NCBI GenBank assembly: GCA_022828595.1
Contig: JAKGHH010000002.1
Span: forward strand, 85,466,076-85,530,075
Direction: 5' to 3'
Source: Nelumbo lutea
Lineage: Eukaryota > Streptophyta > Magnoliopsida > Proteales > Nelumbonaceae
DNA: 64,000 nucleotides
The notes below the pieces were generated by a model, which did not search any database, had not been told where the DNA came from, and saw only the letters and a program-made list of their open reading frames with translations. Position numbers and translations under genes: made by a program. This document shows positions 54,855-64,000 of this stretch, in pieces. The stretch's first letter is position 1. The number at the start of each line of letters is the position of its first letter.

Positions 54855-55753
54855 TAGGGCTGAGTATAATTCAGTTGAAATCAAATAACTGAACCAAAAA
54901 TTCGGTTTTAGAGTTTTCGATTCAGTTATTTCAAAAAATCGGTTTGATTTCAGTTTTAAAAATTGGTTTGCCAAACTTCGGTTTTGGATTTGGATTGTGA
55001 CATTTAGTAGTTCGGTTAATAAAAAAAACCGAACTTTTAGGGGGTAAATTGGTAAACATGTGAATATAATGAAAAATCCAAAGGTTATTAGCCTTTGGTC
55101 AAAACCCAAAAAGCTAAATTTTAGGGATAACTTGGCAAATATAAAAATATAGTGAAAATCCCAAAGGTTATTAACCTTAAGCCAAAACCCATTATTCTTT
55201 GACCATCGACCTTCATCTTCCTCTAACCTCTAAAGACTAAAGCCTTGAGTCCCTTGCAACGGTGAGCGTCTTTGCATTTGAGCGAGCAAAGTAGCAGCAA
55301 ACTATGAATTCTGGCTCCAAAGTCCAACATCCAACAAACTAATTTTTCCGTAGGCAGCGACAAGTGATAGAGTCCGGCAAGTCTTCTTTAGTCTTTAGTT
55401 TTTCAGTTCATTTTCGTCCCCTCCCTGCTATTTTTGTTAGTCACCGAATTTGAATTGTGGAAATTTTTAGCCACCACCGCCCACTAGATTCTTTAGTTTT
55501 TAAATGCTTTTTTTAAACTTTGTAATGTAAATTTTAGATGCACTTGCACAAATGCATAGGAAAGATGTAGAGTAGCAACCAAATTCAGTTTTAACCGAAT
55601 CAACCGAAGTAACTAAAAAAATAATTTCGATTCAGTTTGTTCAGTTTTTGCAAAGTTCAATTTTGGTTCAGTTTCTCAAATAGGTATACTGATTTTTGAA
55701 AATTCAGCTTATTCAGTTTGATTTTTAACCGAACAACCCAATGCTCACCCTTA
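54855..55753. mobile_element. Non-autonomous hAT-type element with 8-bp target duplication
   Basis: It starts TAGGGCTGAGTAT and ends, on the other strand, TAAGGGTGAGCAT. The octamer ATCCTAAT stands on both sides (54847-54854 and 55754-55761). The interior has many ACCGAA/TTCGGT words and no transposase. Length 899 bp. Confidence 0.9.
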
Positions 55754-55761
55754 ATCCTAAT

Positions 55762-57288
55762 TTAGGCCTTGTCTATTTCCTATTACACTCAAGTTAATTT
55801 GATCATCAGAGTCTCTACCTTGGACTATCACCCAGGGCCTCTAACGTGTTCTGCTACTCTACAAGAATGATCTACAGGCCCTCATCCACAGTAGACTTTG
55901 GACTTATCAACCAACCCTCGTCTTGAAAGTATAATTACCTTATTACCCTCGGTCCATTTAAGGCAGCCTACACCGGCTCACTCAACACTAAATCCCCTAT
56001 TTGTATTCCTTTTGATAGGCACACAAGAAAACCCCGTTCAATCACAACGATTAAGAACAAAACAGGCTGGAGCGTATTGTGGAATTTATTTGATTTTTCA
56101 AAAAATGTAGAAGAAAATATAATTAAAAGGACTAACCTGTTAAAAGGTTTTGACCGGAATGACGCAGGTGAGGGAGATGGAGGCGGAGAGAGAGGAGCTG
56201 CCGAACAGGACAGTATGGGTGTGGCAGGAATAACGTCGGTGAGGGAAACAGACAGAGATGGAGGAGTTGTTGAAGCGGGACAGTGTGGTTGACAGAGATG
56301 ACACCGGTGAGGGAGACGGAGATGGAGTGGATTTGGACAATTTGTTGGAAAATAGATATTTTAGAAATTTTAAAAAATATATCAATTACATCATATCACA
56401 TGTAATATTACGGAAAGTTAAAAAAATTTAAGGATACTTCAAGATATTATATAATAGTAAAAGTAGAATTGACCAATTTCCTAAATACAAAATTTTGCCA
56501 CATTGGACACAATGAGTCGGACATGAATTTTGCAGATTAAGTATCCAAGTCCACCAAGATTTCAGAAGCAACTTTATTCTCTTCTTATCTAGTTCCAAGA
56601 AATCTCTTGTTTTTAAGAAAACCTTGGGTCTTCCTCGAACTTAAAAGATATTTCTTAAACTCCTTCACTTGCAAAGGTGAGTTTGTTGTATTTGCTCGTA
56701 ATTAGAACTAGAAGCCGGCTCCAATGAATAACCAAATTAATTGACCTTCATTTATATGCATAAATGACAAATTCATTTCGTTTATTCATTCTCCATACCT
56801 TTTTTTTCCTCATGTAGATTTATCTATCAAATAACTTCTGCTCTCATTCATTGATTAATTTCACTCTTAGATCTCTATTCCATTTTCAGTTTTACTCGTG
56901 TTAGTATTTTTGTAGTAAAATAAAGATTTCCTTGATTCTGTTTCTTTATATAAATCAACACTGTTTAGTAAAATAAAAATTTCCTTCCTTCTCTTTCATT
57001 ATCTTCTGTTTGGATTAATGATAAAGGGAGATTTTTGTTGAATTTTTTGAAAATTCAGGGAAGGTTTTTGTTAAAGTGAAACTAGATAGAATATTTTTAT
57101 GATTATTAGAAACTTCAGAAGAGGTTTTTATATTTTACCCAAAAAAATATTTGTATTATTTGTTTTTTTATATAAACTGTTATATTTTTTCTTTTAATAA
57201 TCTATTTAACTTTTCAAAAATTAGTTCGGATTTGAATATCGACATCCGGATTAAGATTCGGATATAATATGATTCGGATCCGATCCGA
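55762..57288. other. Interval upstream of the phosphatase gene
   Basis: Contains the GA-rich minisatellite at 56150-56335; otherwise AT-rich with no recognised gene. It may include distal promoter sequence of the phosphatase gene. Confidence 0.4.
56150..56335. repeat. GA-rich minisatellite
   Basis: About three imperfect units of 60-70 bp share GGTGAGGGA(G/A)A and ACAGTATGGGTGTGG or ACAGTGTGGTTGACAG. The plus strand is open through part of it by chance. Confidence 0.7.
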
Positions 57289-57323
57289 TTTATATATAAG
57301 AATAACTTCTATTCCGCCACGTG
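57289..57323 (+). promoter_or_regulatory. Putative promoter of the phosphatase gene: TATA box and G-box
   Basis: TTTATATATAAG (57289-57300) followed by CACGTG (57318-57323), about 500 bases before the ATG. A G-box is a common plant bZIP/bHLH site; lying just after the TATA it would be near or below the start site. The assignment is positional only. Confidence 0.45.
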
Positions 57324-57534
57324 TACAGCATCTTCGAAGAATAAACCTCGAGCATGCTTTAATCCGCTGCTCGTTCGTTAGAATCTCCATACGGAGGAGC
57401 ACCTACAGAGTGAGAAGGAGAGAGAGAGAAGGTCTTCGATTGCCGAAAAGTCAGTTTCTCTGTCAGATTTCTTGCTGTAGTACGAAAAGATTTTTATTCT
57501 TCAATTGCCGGAAAAATAAGTTTTCTTAAGAATT

Positions 57535-57717
57535 ATGTTTTTGCTTATCGCAGAATCACTTATTTTCTCGCCGGAAAAACAGTCTGTGTGCATATTTACT
57601 CCGGGGGAGAATCATTTGCGCCGGGGCTCTGATTACTTGATACGGGCCATCTTTCACTTAGATTTTCCAATCAAGGGAGAAGGAACTTTCTATGTTCTAC
57701 TGAAAAAAAAAGCCTAA
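57535..57717 (+). other. Upstream open reading frame in the 5' leader
   Basis: An ATG at 57535 opens 60 codons ending TAA at 57715-57717, 77 bases before the main ATG. If the transcript starts near the TATA box, this frame lies fully within the leader and could lower translation of the main frame. Conservation is unknown. Confidence 0.4.
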
Positions 57718-57794
57718 GCGAAGGATCCTTCGGTGGAAGAGGATTTTCTTTTCATTTTCCTTTTGTTTGGTAAGGGATTTGTGTGGTGACGGTC

Positions 57795-58234
57795 ATGCCG
57801 TATCTGGTGCGCGATCGTCTGTTCATCGGCAACATCAGTGACGCTGCCGAAATTCTGCAGAACGGGAGCACTGAAATCACACACATTCTATCGCTTCTCA
57901 GCTCGGCATCCATCTCATTCTTTACAGAATGGCGGTCCAGTCTATCCATTCCTTCAAAGGAAATCCGCAAGGTTTTTATTGGAGAATCTGGAAACGCTTC
58001 GACCTCTGAAGAGGATGTTGGTGAAGGTTGTAAGAAGTCGCTGCCACGTGAGAAACTTCTCTACTCGCTTGAGTATGCCGGAAAGGATTTGAAGCTGGTA
58101 AGAATGGCGGTTCCTTTGAGAGACACGGAGAACGAGGATTTGTTGGATTACTTGGATGTGTGTTTAGATTTCATTCACGAGAATAGAAAAGAGGGGGCGG
58201 TTTTGGTGCATTGCTTTGCAGGAGTGTCAAGAAG
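57795..58234 (+). CDS. Dual-specificity protein phosphatase, first coding exon
   Basis: The exon encodes MPYLVRDRLFIGNISDAAEI, then LLSSASISFFTEWRSSLSIP, LKLVRMAVPLRDTENEDLLD, YLDVCLDFIHENRKEGAVLV and the signature HCFAGVSR. This is the N-terminal half of a plant DUSP12-like dual-specificity phosphatase, which removes phosphate from Tyr and Ser/Thr residues through the Cys of HCX5R. I chose ATG 57795 because the family starts MPYLV. The exon ends ...AGAAG/GTATCT at 58234, in phase 2, so that the next codon would give the Ser usual after GVSR. The frame is intact and GC-richer than its surroundings. The rest of the catalytic domain is not found in the remaining 5.7 kb, which is filled with mobile elements, so the gene either has a very long first intron or has been cut off. 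Reading past the donor gives an unrelated tail and a stop at 58281-58283. Confidence 0.85.
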
Positions 58235-60385
58235 GTATCTACGTTCGATTCCTCTGATTGAGTTTGTTCTACTTGTACGTTAAAATCTTCTTTGTGAGTT
58301 TGTTTTGCTTTTCTATTTTTAGGATTTCCATTTTGGGGTTTCCCCCTCTTTTCTTGTTTTAGATGCAAGTTGTTGTTTTCTCATATGCTTATTGAGTATT
58401 GACATTCCTCTAAAAAAACGAGTATTGACATTCTAAAATGTGGCCTGTAGAGTATCAGTTATTACTCATCAGAAAAAACGCTAATGCTAGAATGTAGCCT
58501 ATAGGGTTTTATCTTTTTCTCATGTGAAATGATGGCTTGAATTTGTAACCAATCTGAACAATCATTTTTATTAACAGCTAGGTGAACAATCTTTGCAGAT
58601 AACCTTTAAAGTCATTGCATATTGCTATCAAGGGATACCTGACTTGAGACGTTTGTAGATTCAAATTTAACTTCCCTTCTTTATACCTGTTGGTTATATG
58701 CAGAGGACATCTGAAATTTTACCTTTTATCTCATCCAATTGAAGTGATGTCTTAGGCCAGTAAATAATTGTAACCATATGAAGCATTAAATTATTTTGCA
58801 AACCTATGGTGAATTGAGAAATTGTTGCTAGAGTTAACCATTCATTGTTATTGGAATAGTTGCTAAGGCATTGCCTAAGCGGTGCAACAAGACATCCAAA
58901 TGAACACCATGGCTTATATGAAAAAGGTGGTGCCCTTGGTTGGTTGGATGGCTTATTGTAATATTATTAGTTTATTACTGCGACCGCATGTTATTACTGT
59001 GTGTGTTAATACATCCTATTATGTATTGTTTATGTTATTTATGTTTTACTTAATAATTTTACAATTAAAACATAAAAAATTGAGGGATTTTAAGAAGACA
59101 AGGACTAAGAGTTTACTTCTTTTTTCTACAATTTCTTTTCTCCCTCTCTCTCTTACATTAAATAGAAAAAGCCTCTTCTCCTTTTTCCTTTTTCCCTTTT
59201 TGTTACTCAATTGCTTAATTTATTTTATTATATTATTATCCTTCTTTAGTTTCTAATAAGTTTTTGACCTACAGTTCCTCTATCGAATACTTACTATGTT
59301 ATAGTTTTGCTTTTGAATATTAAAATTAATTGATTCAAATTACTATTGTCTTCTAGATGCAATGGTTTGCTATATTATGAGAGAAAAATTGATGTTATTA
59401 ATAAAGAGTATTGCTATTTTCAATTAACACACATGTTGATGGAATGTAAAACTACAGAACTAGCCTATACTTGTAGTGTTTTCTTTGTAAAATTCTATTG
59501 TCTAGGGAACTAGGTGCTCCATTAGCATCTAACATTGCCTAGATTCCTTGACAACTATGGTCTTTGCCATTAAACTTGATGGACTGACTATCTATAATCA
59601 CATGTTTTGAATTGCCAGTTCATATTTCCTCATTGAATCACTCTATTTAATGCACACATTAGTGAACATAAAATGTTCTTGTAATTCACAGCTTGCTCAA
59701 AAAAGAAAAAAAAATCATGGCTTGTCAAGGATGCTACTGTTGGCATTTTTTTGGATAAAAAATGGATTTCTTGTTGGAACTGTATTCCAGTTCTGGTGTA
59801 CTGTGTCCCCAGGGATAAGGGTTGTCTCCACTTTTGATCAACAGCAAGGCTGTTGTGTGTCTGATACTGTAGAGGAGCAGCATGCTATGAAAGGTGTTGC
59901 CACATGCTGTTTTGTAATGAATTTGGAGTATAAGAAAAGAAAGGAGTGGAAGAAGAAAAGACTACCTTAGAAAAAAGAAAAGGAAGGAGTGCAAGAAGAA
60001 AAGACACACAACAGCCTTGCTACTGTTGTGTGTCTGATACTGTAGAGGAGCAGCATGCTATGAAAGGTGCTGCCACATGCTGTTTTGTAATGCATTTGGA
60101 GTATAAGAAACAACCTTTAGGATAAGGTGGTATGCCAGGCTTCCATATGAAGGAAGTATGTTCTTGCACCTTCAAGAAATATCACACATGAAAGAAAACT
60201 AGCAAAAAGAGAGAAAGGGACAAAAGAAAAAGAGAAAGAGTGAATAAAAAACAAGTGATGAAGAGAGAAAGATATTAATGGTGTTTCCATGAAAAGATAG
60301 AAAGAGGATTCTTCCTCAATGCATGAACCCCAATAATTGTGGAAAATCAAACTTCATTTGAAATGACAAAATAACTCCAAAATGA
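58235..60385 (+). other. First part of the presumed phosphatase intron 1
   Basis: Starts GTATCT. T- and A-rich, with a pyrimidine-rich patch at about 59105-59250. No second exon with the expected continuation of the phosphatase was found. A local duplication is listed separately. Confidence 0.45.
59849..60111 (+). repeat. Local direct duplication with a hairpin between copies
   Basis: About 89 bp from CTGTTGTGTGTCTGATAC to GGAGTATAAGAAA at 59849-59937 recurs at 60023-60111 with three or so changes. Between the copies, GACACACAACAG (60003-60014) pairs perfectly with CTGTTGTGTGTC (60023-60034) over an 8-base loop. Confidence 0.85.
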
Positions 60386-60530
60386 GGGGGTCTTGTGAGG
60401 GGTAGAGTGGGTACGGTTCTAACCTTTGGCATTTGTCACACAAAGTGGCCGTCCTCAGACTCGAACTGCATTCTCATCCTTTCCAACCCAAGATTTTACC
60501 ATTATACTAAGTATCAATGAAACAGTGAAA
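60386..60530 (-). mobile_element. tRNA-derived SINE (Au-like), 3' truncated
   Basis: On the minus strand a box A-like word ATAATGGTAAAATC (60492-60505) is followed by box B GTTCGAGTCTG (60456-60466). Then come CGGCCACTTTGTGTGAC and CCGTACCCACTCTACCCCTC, the layout of plant Au-type SINEs after the tRNA-like head. The 3' tail is not clear. Confidence 0.6.
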
Positions 60531-60631
60531 CCCCTTTAAGGTATCAGATCTATATATCATTGCTGCCCAGTTGGAAAGATTGACTTGTAATGGCAAAACC
60601 AACCTGAGCTTTACAAAGTGACTGCAAGAAG

Positions 60632-61737
60632 ATGAAGATGGAGAGGTTCGAAACAGTGGGTAGATGGAGAAAGGAAGCATCCCTTGAAGCAAAACTCTTT
60701 AAGTTTGAGGAAGTGAAATCAAGGAATCTGGTGTCGTTGAAGATCAGGGAAGAGAAAAAAGCTTCAGTGTACCTTCCGAAGAATGTGTTCGTATGGTTAA
60801 AAGGTTTTCTGGACGTTGCCATAGTTTCAAGAAGATCCCAGAATTGGAAGAACAGTATGAAATTAAATGGTAAGATGTTTGAAGCAGAACAACGGTTTAA
60901 TAGGAAAGGGTGGTTCATCACAGTTACAGAGTGGTTTGGGCTAGGCAAGAAACAGATGATATGCATCCCATGTGGAAACCAGAGTGAAGGTTGGATTATG
61001 GTTGCGAAAGAACTACAGGATTTTTTGTGGAGAAATATGGAACAGTCAAGGCAATCCCAGGCCAACAATAGTGAACTTTTCCAATCAAAAACAGGTTCAG
61101 GAAAGGAAAAGGGCTGGAATGAAAAATACGTTGTCTCAGCAACAAAGAAGGTGGCTAAATGGGGTTCGATAGCAGAGGAACTAAAACAGAAATTGAATTT
61201 CGAAGGGTCCTTCTATCTGCGACGTTCCAAGCAGATAAGGCCCTGTTAGAAGTGGGAAGGTTGGTTGGGGAGGTTCATGCTCTCCCTATTCAGACTTCGG
61301 AAGGAATAATGGTAGTTAGCCAGTGGACACCGAGTGCAAATCGTGTAGACCAAACAGAAGTTTTCAGGCTGAAAGTGGTTGGGTTTCCGTTCCATTTATG
61401 ATCCTCTGAAACTTTCACACAAATCGCATCCCAGTGCGGTGGCGCCTTGGAAGAGCTGGACACTTCAAATCTCAGTGCGGCCGTAATGGGTGTGAGAGGG
61501 ATTAAGGTGGAAGAAGTTCCAAGAACAGTGAAGTTGGGAGTCGGAGATTCTCAATCCGCGGTGTGGCTGCTATCGTCGGTGGAGGAGAGATTGTGGAGAA
61601 ATCTGTGGGAGGTTGAAGATGATGACGTGGGAAGGGTCAAAGAAACAAAGAAACTTGATCGTTTTTGCAAAACAAAGGCAAGTGAACAGTCACTCAGTTC
61701 GAAAGTGGGATTTCAGGGCACTAAGGAAAATCTTTGT
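60632..61737 (+). pseudogene. LINE ORF1-type protein (DUF4283-like), broken
   Basis: Plus strand: MKMERFETVGRWRKEASLEA, SVYLPKNVFVWLKGFLDVAI, GKKQMICIPCGNQSEGWIMV and DFLW in one frame (60632-61040). PTIVNFSNQKQVQERKRAGM follows in a second frame (to 61170). In a third frame come GFDSRGTKTEIEFRRVLLSA, FRLKVVGFPFHL, then (after a stop at 61399) QIASQCGGALEELDTSNLSA and IPRTVKLGVGD-like words. The order fits plant LINE ORF1 proteins with the DUF4283 nucleic-acid-binding fold. At least two frameshifts and one stop make it dead. It ends where copia sequence begins. Confidence 0.6.
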
Positions 61738-61994
61738 TGCAAAATATATAGGGAGAAAAGAAGAAGATTTTCTTTATTGATCAAAACATATTGAGCATAC
61801 ACCTTAAATAAGAAAAGATAGGAAAGACAAAACCCCTAGAATTTCTCTCAATCAGGGATTGACTAAATCTTTCCCTTAATCCTAGGATATGACTTTCCTA
61901 AATTTATTCAAATCTAATCTTTCCTAAATTCATTCAAATCAAACCATATATTTCTTAATATGCTGTAAATCTTGTCTTTCTTAATTTGCCGACA
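61738..61994 (-). mobile_element. 3' LTR of a 5'-truncated copia element
   Basis: On the minus strand it starts TGTCGGCAAATTAAG (61994) directly after the purine tract CTTGAGGGGGAG (61995-62006), and ends near ATATATTTTGCA (61738; the end could also be 61735). The partner 5' LTR is absent from the window. Confidence 0.75.
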
Positions 61995-63575
61995 CTCCCC
62001 CTCAAGTTGGTGCAAAAAATATCTATCATGCCCAATTTGCTAACTTGAAGTTCAAATGGCTGTCTCAACAAGCCCTTAGTCAAAACATCTACAACTTGCT
62101 GCGTGGTTGGTACAAACAGAGTGTAAATTATTCTTTCTTCAAGCTTCTCCTTTATAAAGTGTCTGTCAATCTCAACATGTTTAGTCCTGTCATGTAGAAC
62201 CGGATTATGAGCAATGCTGATAGCTGCCTTTGTTATCACAATATAGTTTCATAGGAAAGCTCACTGGTATCTTAAGATCTGCTAGCACCCTCTTTAGCCA
62301 AAGAACCTCACACACTCCTTGAGCCATTGATCTGAATTCAGCCTCAGCACTACTTCTAGCAACTACACTTTGCTTCTTGCTTCTCCAAGTAACTAAATTG
62401 CCCCAAAGAAATGTGCAGTACCTCGAAGTTGACCTTTTATCAGTGATGGAGCCTGCCCAGTCTGCATCTGTATACACCTCAACCCCTCTCTTCTCATTTT
62501 TCTTGAAGAAGAGTCCTTTTCTTGGTGTGCCTTTTAGGTACTTAAGAATTCGATACACAACTTCAAGATGTTCTTCATACGGGGAGTGCATAAATTGACT
62601 CACCATACTCACAGCGAAGGCAATATCAGGACGTGTATGTGACAAGTAAATCAATCTTCCTACCAGCCTTTGGTATCTTCCTGTATCTACTGGAACCCCA
62701 TCTTTAACTTCTCCAAGTTTGGTATTAACTTCTATCGGAGTGTCTGAAGGTTTGCATCCACTCATTCCAGTTTCTTTCAAGAGATCTAAAATATATTTTC
62801 GTTGTGAAACCACAATGCCCTTCTTTGATCTTTGCCACTTCCATTCCAAGAAAGTACCTTAGCTGGCCTAAGTCTTTAATCTCGAATTCCTTGGCTAAGT
62901 TTTGCTTTAGTCTGCTCATCTCTTCAATATCATCTCCAGTCAAGATTGTCATCAACATAGGCAATCAAAACCGAAACCTTGTCTTTGGTGGATCTCTTTG
63001 TGAAAAGAGTATGATAAGATTGTCCTTGACTATATCCTTGACTTTTAACGAACCTTGTGAATCTTTCAAACCAGGCTCTGGGAGACTGTTTAAGTCCATA
63101 TAGAGATTTTTTTAGCTTGCATACCTTAGTTCCAAACTTCTCAATGAAACCAGGTGGAGGCTCCATATATACTTCTTCTTCCAAGTCTCCATTCAAAAAG
63201 GCATTTCTTCACATCCAGTTGATTCAGTGGCCAGTCAAGATTAGCTGTAATAGATAAGAGTACTCGAACTGTATTTAGCTTTGCCACTGGAGAAAAGGTC
63301 TTAAAGTAGTCTACTCCATATGTCTGAGTAAAGCCTTTAGCTACTAGGTGAGCCTTGTATCTCTCCACGGATCCATCTGAGTTGTACTTCAGAGTGAACA
63401 CCTATTTACAACTAACAACTGTCTTTCCATCCGGCAGGTCCACTTTCTCCAAAGTAGCATTCTTTTCCAAAGCTCTCATCTCCTCAAAAACAGCTTCTTT
63501 CCACTCAGGAACATTTAGAGCCTCCTGGATACTGTTAGGGATGGATACACTAGAATACCCTGTAGAATACCCTGT
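61995..63575 (-). pseudogene. Ty1/copia reverse transcriptase and RNase H, 5' truncated
   Basis: The minus strand begins inside the RVT_2 region with SIQEALNVPEWKEAVFEEMR (about 63540). It continues [40 protein letters not shown], then after a frameshift [40 protein letters not shown] and LIAYVDD (catalytic YVDD), KDLGQLRYFLGMEVAKIKEG, RLVGRLIYLSHTRPDIAFAV, EVYTDADWAGSITDKRSTSR and ARSSAEAEFRSMAQGVCEVL (RNase H). VPTTQQVVDVLTKGLLRQPF ends it just before the LTR. Gag, protease and integrase are missing. A stop replaces a Trp codon at about 63400, and there are three or more frameshifts. Confidence 0.85.
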
Positions 63576-63578
63576 AGA

Positions 63579-64000
63579 GTGGCAAGGAGGTTATTAAAAT
63601 ACATGAGAGATTTCCTTTGGGGTCCAAGAGAGGAGAGGAAGGATCACCTGATAAATTGGGATCAAGTTAGAAAGCCCAAGGATAAAGGGGGTTTGGGAGT
63701 AGGAAATATTTCACTTAGGAACTCAGCTCTGCTAGGAAAATGGTTGTGGAGGTTCCCTTTTGAGAGAGAGAGACTGTGGCACAAAGTCATTGTGAGTATC
63801 CATGGTATGGATGGGAATGGTTGGGATGCAGAAGTCGCCCCTCATGTATCCTCTTGTTTTCCTTGGAAAGCTATCCATGAAATTTACCCATCTTTCCTTA
63901 ATTCCATTCGGTTTGATGTGGGCTAGGGCAATAAAGTTCGTTTTTGGGAAGATCTTTGGGTGGGAGATAGTCCACTCAAAGACCTTTTTCTTGACCTATA
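63579..64000 (+). pseudogene. LINE ORF2 C-terminal part, continues beyond the window
   Basis: MARRLLKYMRDFLWGPREER, DHLINWDQVRKPKDKGGLGV, SLRNSALLGKWLWRFPFERE, RLWHKVIVSIHGMDGNGWDA and, past a stop at 63924-63926, NKVRFWEDLWVGDSPLKDLF. This is the region between RT and the zf-RVT Cys cluster in plant L1-type LINEs. It reads on the same strand as the ORF1-type remnant at 60632 but is separated from it by the minus-strand copia fragment. The endonuclease and main RT domains that should lie between are missing. Confidence 0.8.

Noticed and set aside
56077..56292. Short plus-strand frame over the GA-rich minisatellite
   Set aside because: Low-complexity sequence that is open by composition; no domain and no matching codon use.
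60440..60510. Possible tRNA gene on the minus strand
   Set aside because: Box A- and box B-like words are present, but no cloverleaf can be drawn and the downstream wording is that of a SINE.

Overview
This window is a repeat-packed stretch of a flowering-plant nuclear genome. The evidence is the mix of plant mobile-element lineages (Tat/Ogre-type and chromovirus Ty3/gypsy, Ty1/copia, L1-type LINE, tRNA-derived SINE, PIF/Harbinger, Tourist and hAT MITEs), GT-AG introns, TATA boxes of plant spacing, and one host gene exon that matches plant dual-specificity phosphatases. I cannot name the species. No bacterial-style operons, CRISPR arrays or rRNA genes are seen, and no functional tRNA gene was recognised.

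Layout: (1) 1-8886 is a diverged tandem satellite (unit about 268 bp) interrupted by a 685-bp solo LTR. (2) 9446-10808 is a dead PIF/Harbinger transposase. (3) 11766-19765 holds two long Tat/Ogre-like LTRs whose U3 regions carry tandem arrays, with nested insertions. (4) 19766-22630 is a decayed LINE with a hAT MITE inside it, then an LTR tail with a primer-binding site. (5) 22831-24664 is the longest of three copies of an LTR-like family starting TGTTAGACAG. (6) 24665-41489 is a fusion of two Tat-lineage gypsy elements on the minus strand, each with a plus-strand (antisense) additional gene; one of these keeps its TATA box and two introns. (7) 41670-42378 is a gag fragment of another Tat-like element. 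(8) 43018-47764 is a complete but dead chromovirus with tRNA-Met primer site and ATGAT target duplications. (9) 49531-51830 is a rearranged chromovirus derivative with perfect TATAC duplications but an inverted LTR at one end, so both outer ends are U3 ends. (10) 52365-55753 is a cluster of MITEs. (11) 57289-58234 is the promoter, 5' leader and first coding exon of a dual-specificity phosphatase gene. (12) 58235-64000 would be its first intron and holds a SINE, LINE pieces and a 5'-truncated copia element.

Only the phosphatase exon looks like an intact host coding region. Almost every mobile-element frame carries stops, frameshifts, deletions or catalytic changes, many of the stops being of the C-to-T/G-to-A type expected at methylated cytosines. 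The points most worth a second look are the palindromic two-U3-ended retroelement at 49.5-51.8 kb, the spliced antisense gene of the Tat elements, the dyad-rich higher-order satellite, and the LINE/copia arrangement in the phosphatase intron. All coordinates of element ends and introns come from reading the sequence by eye; no alignment or database search was run.
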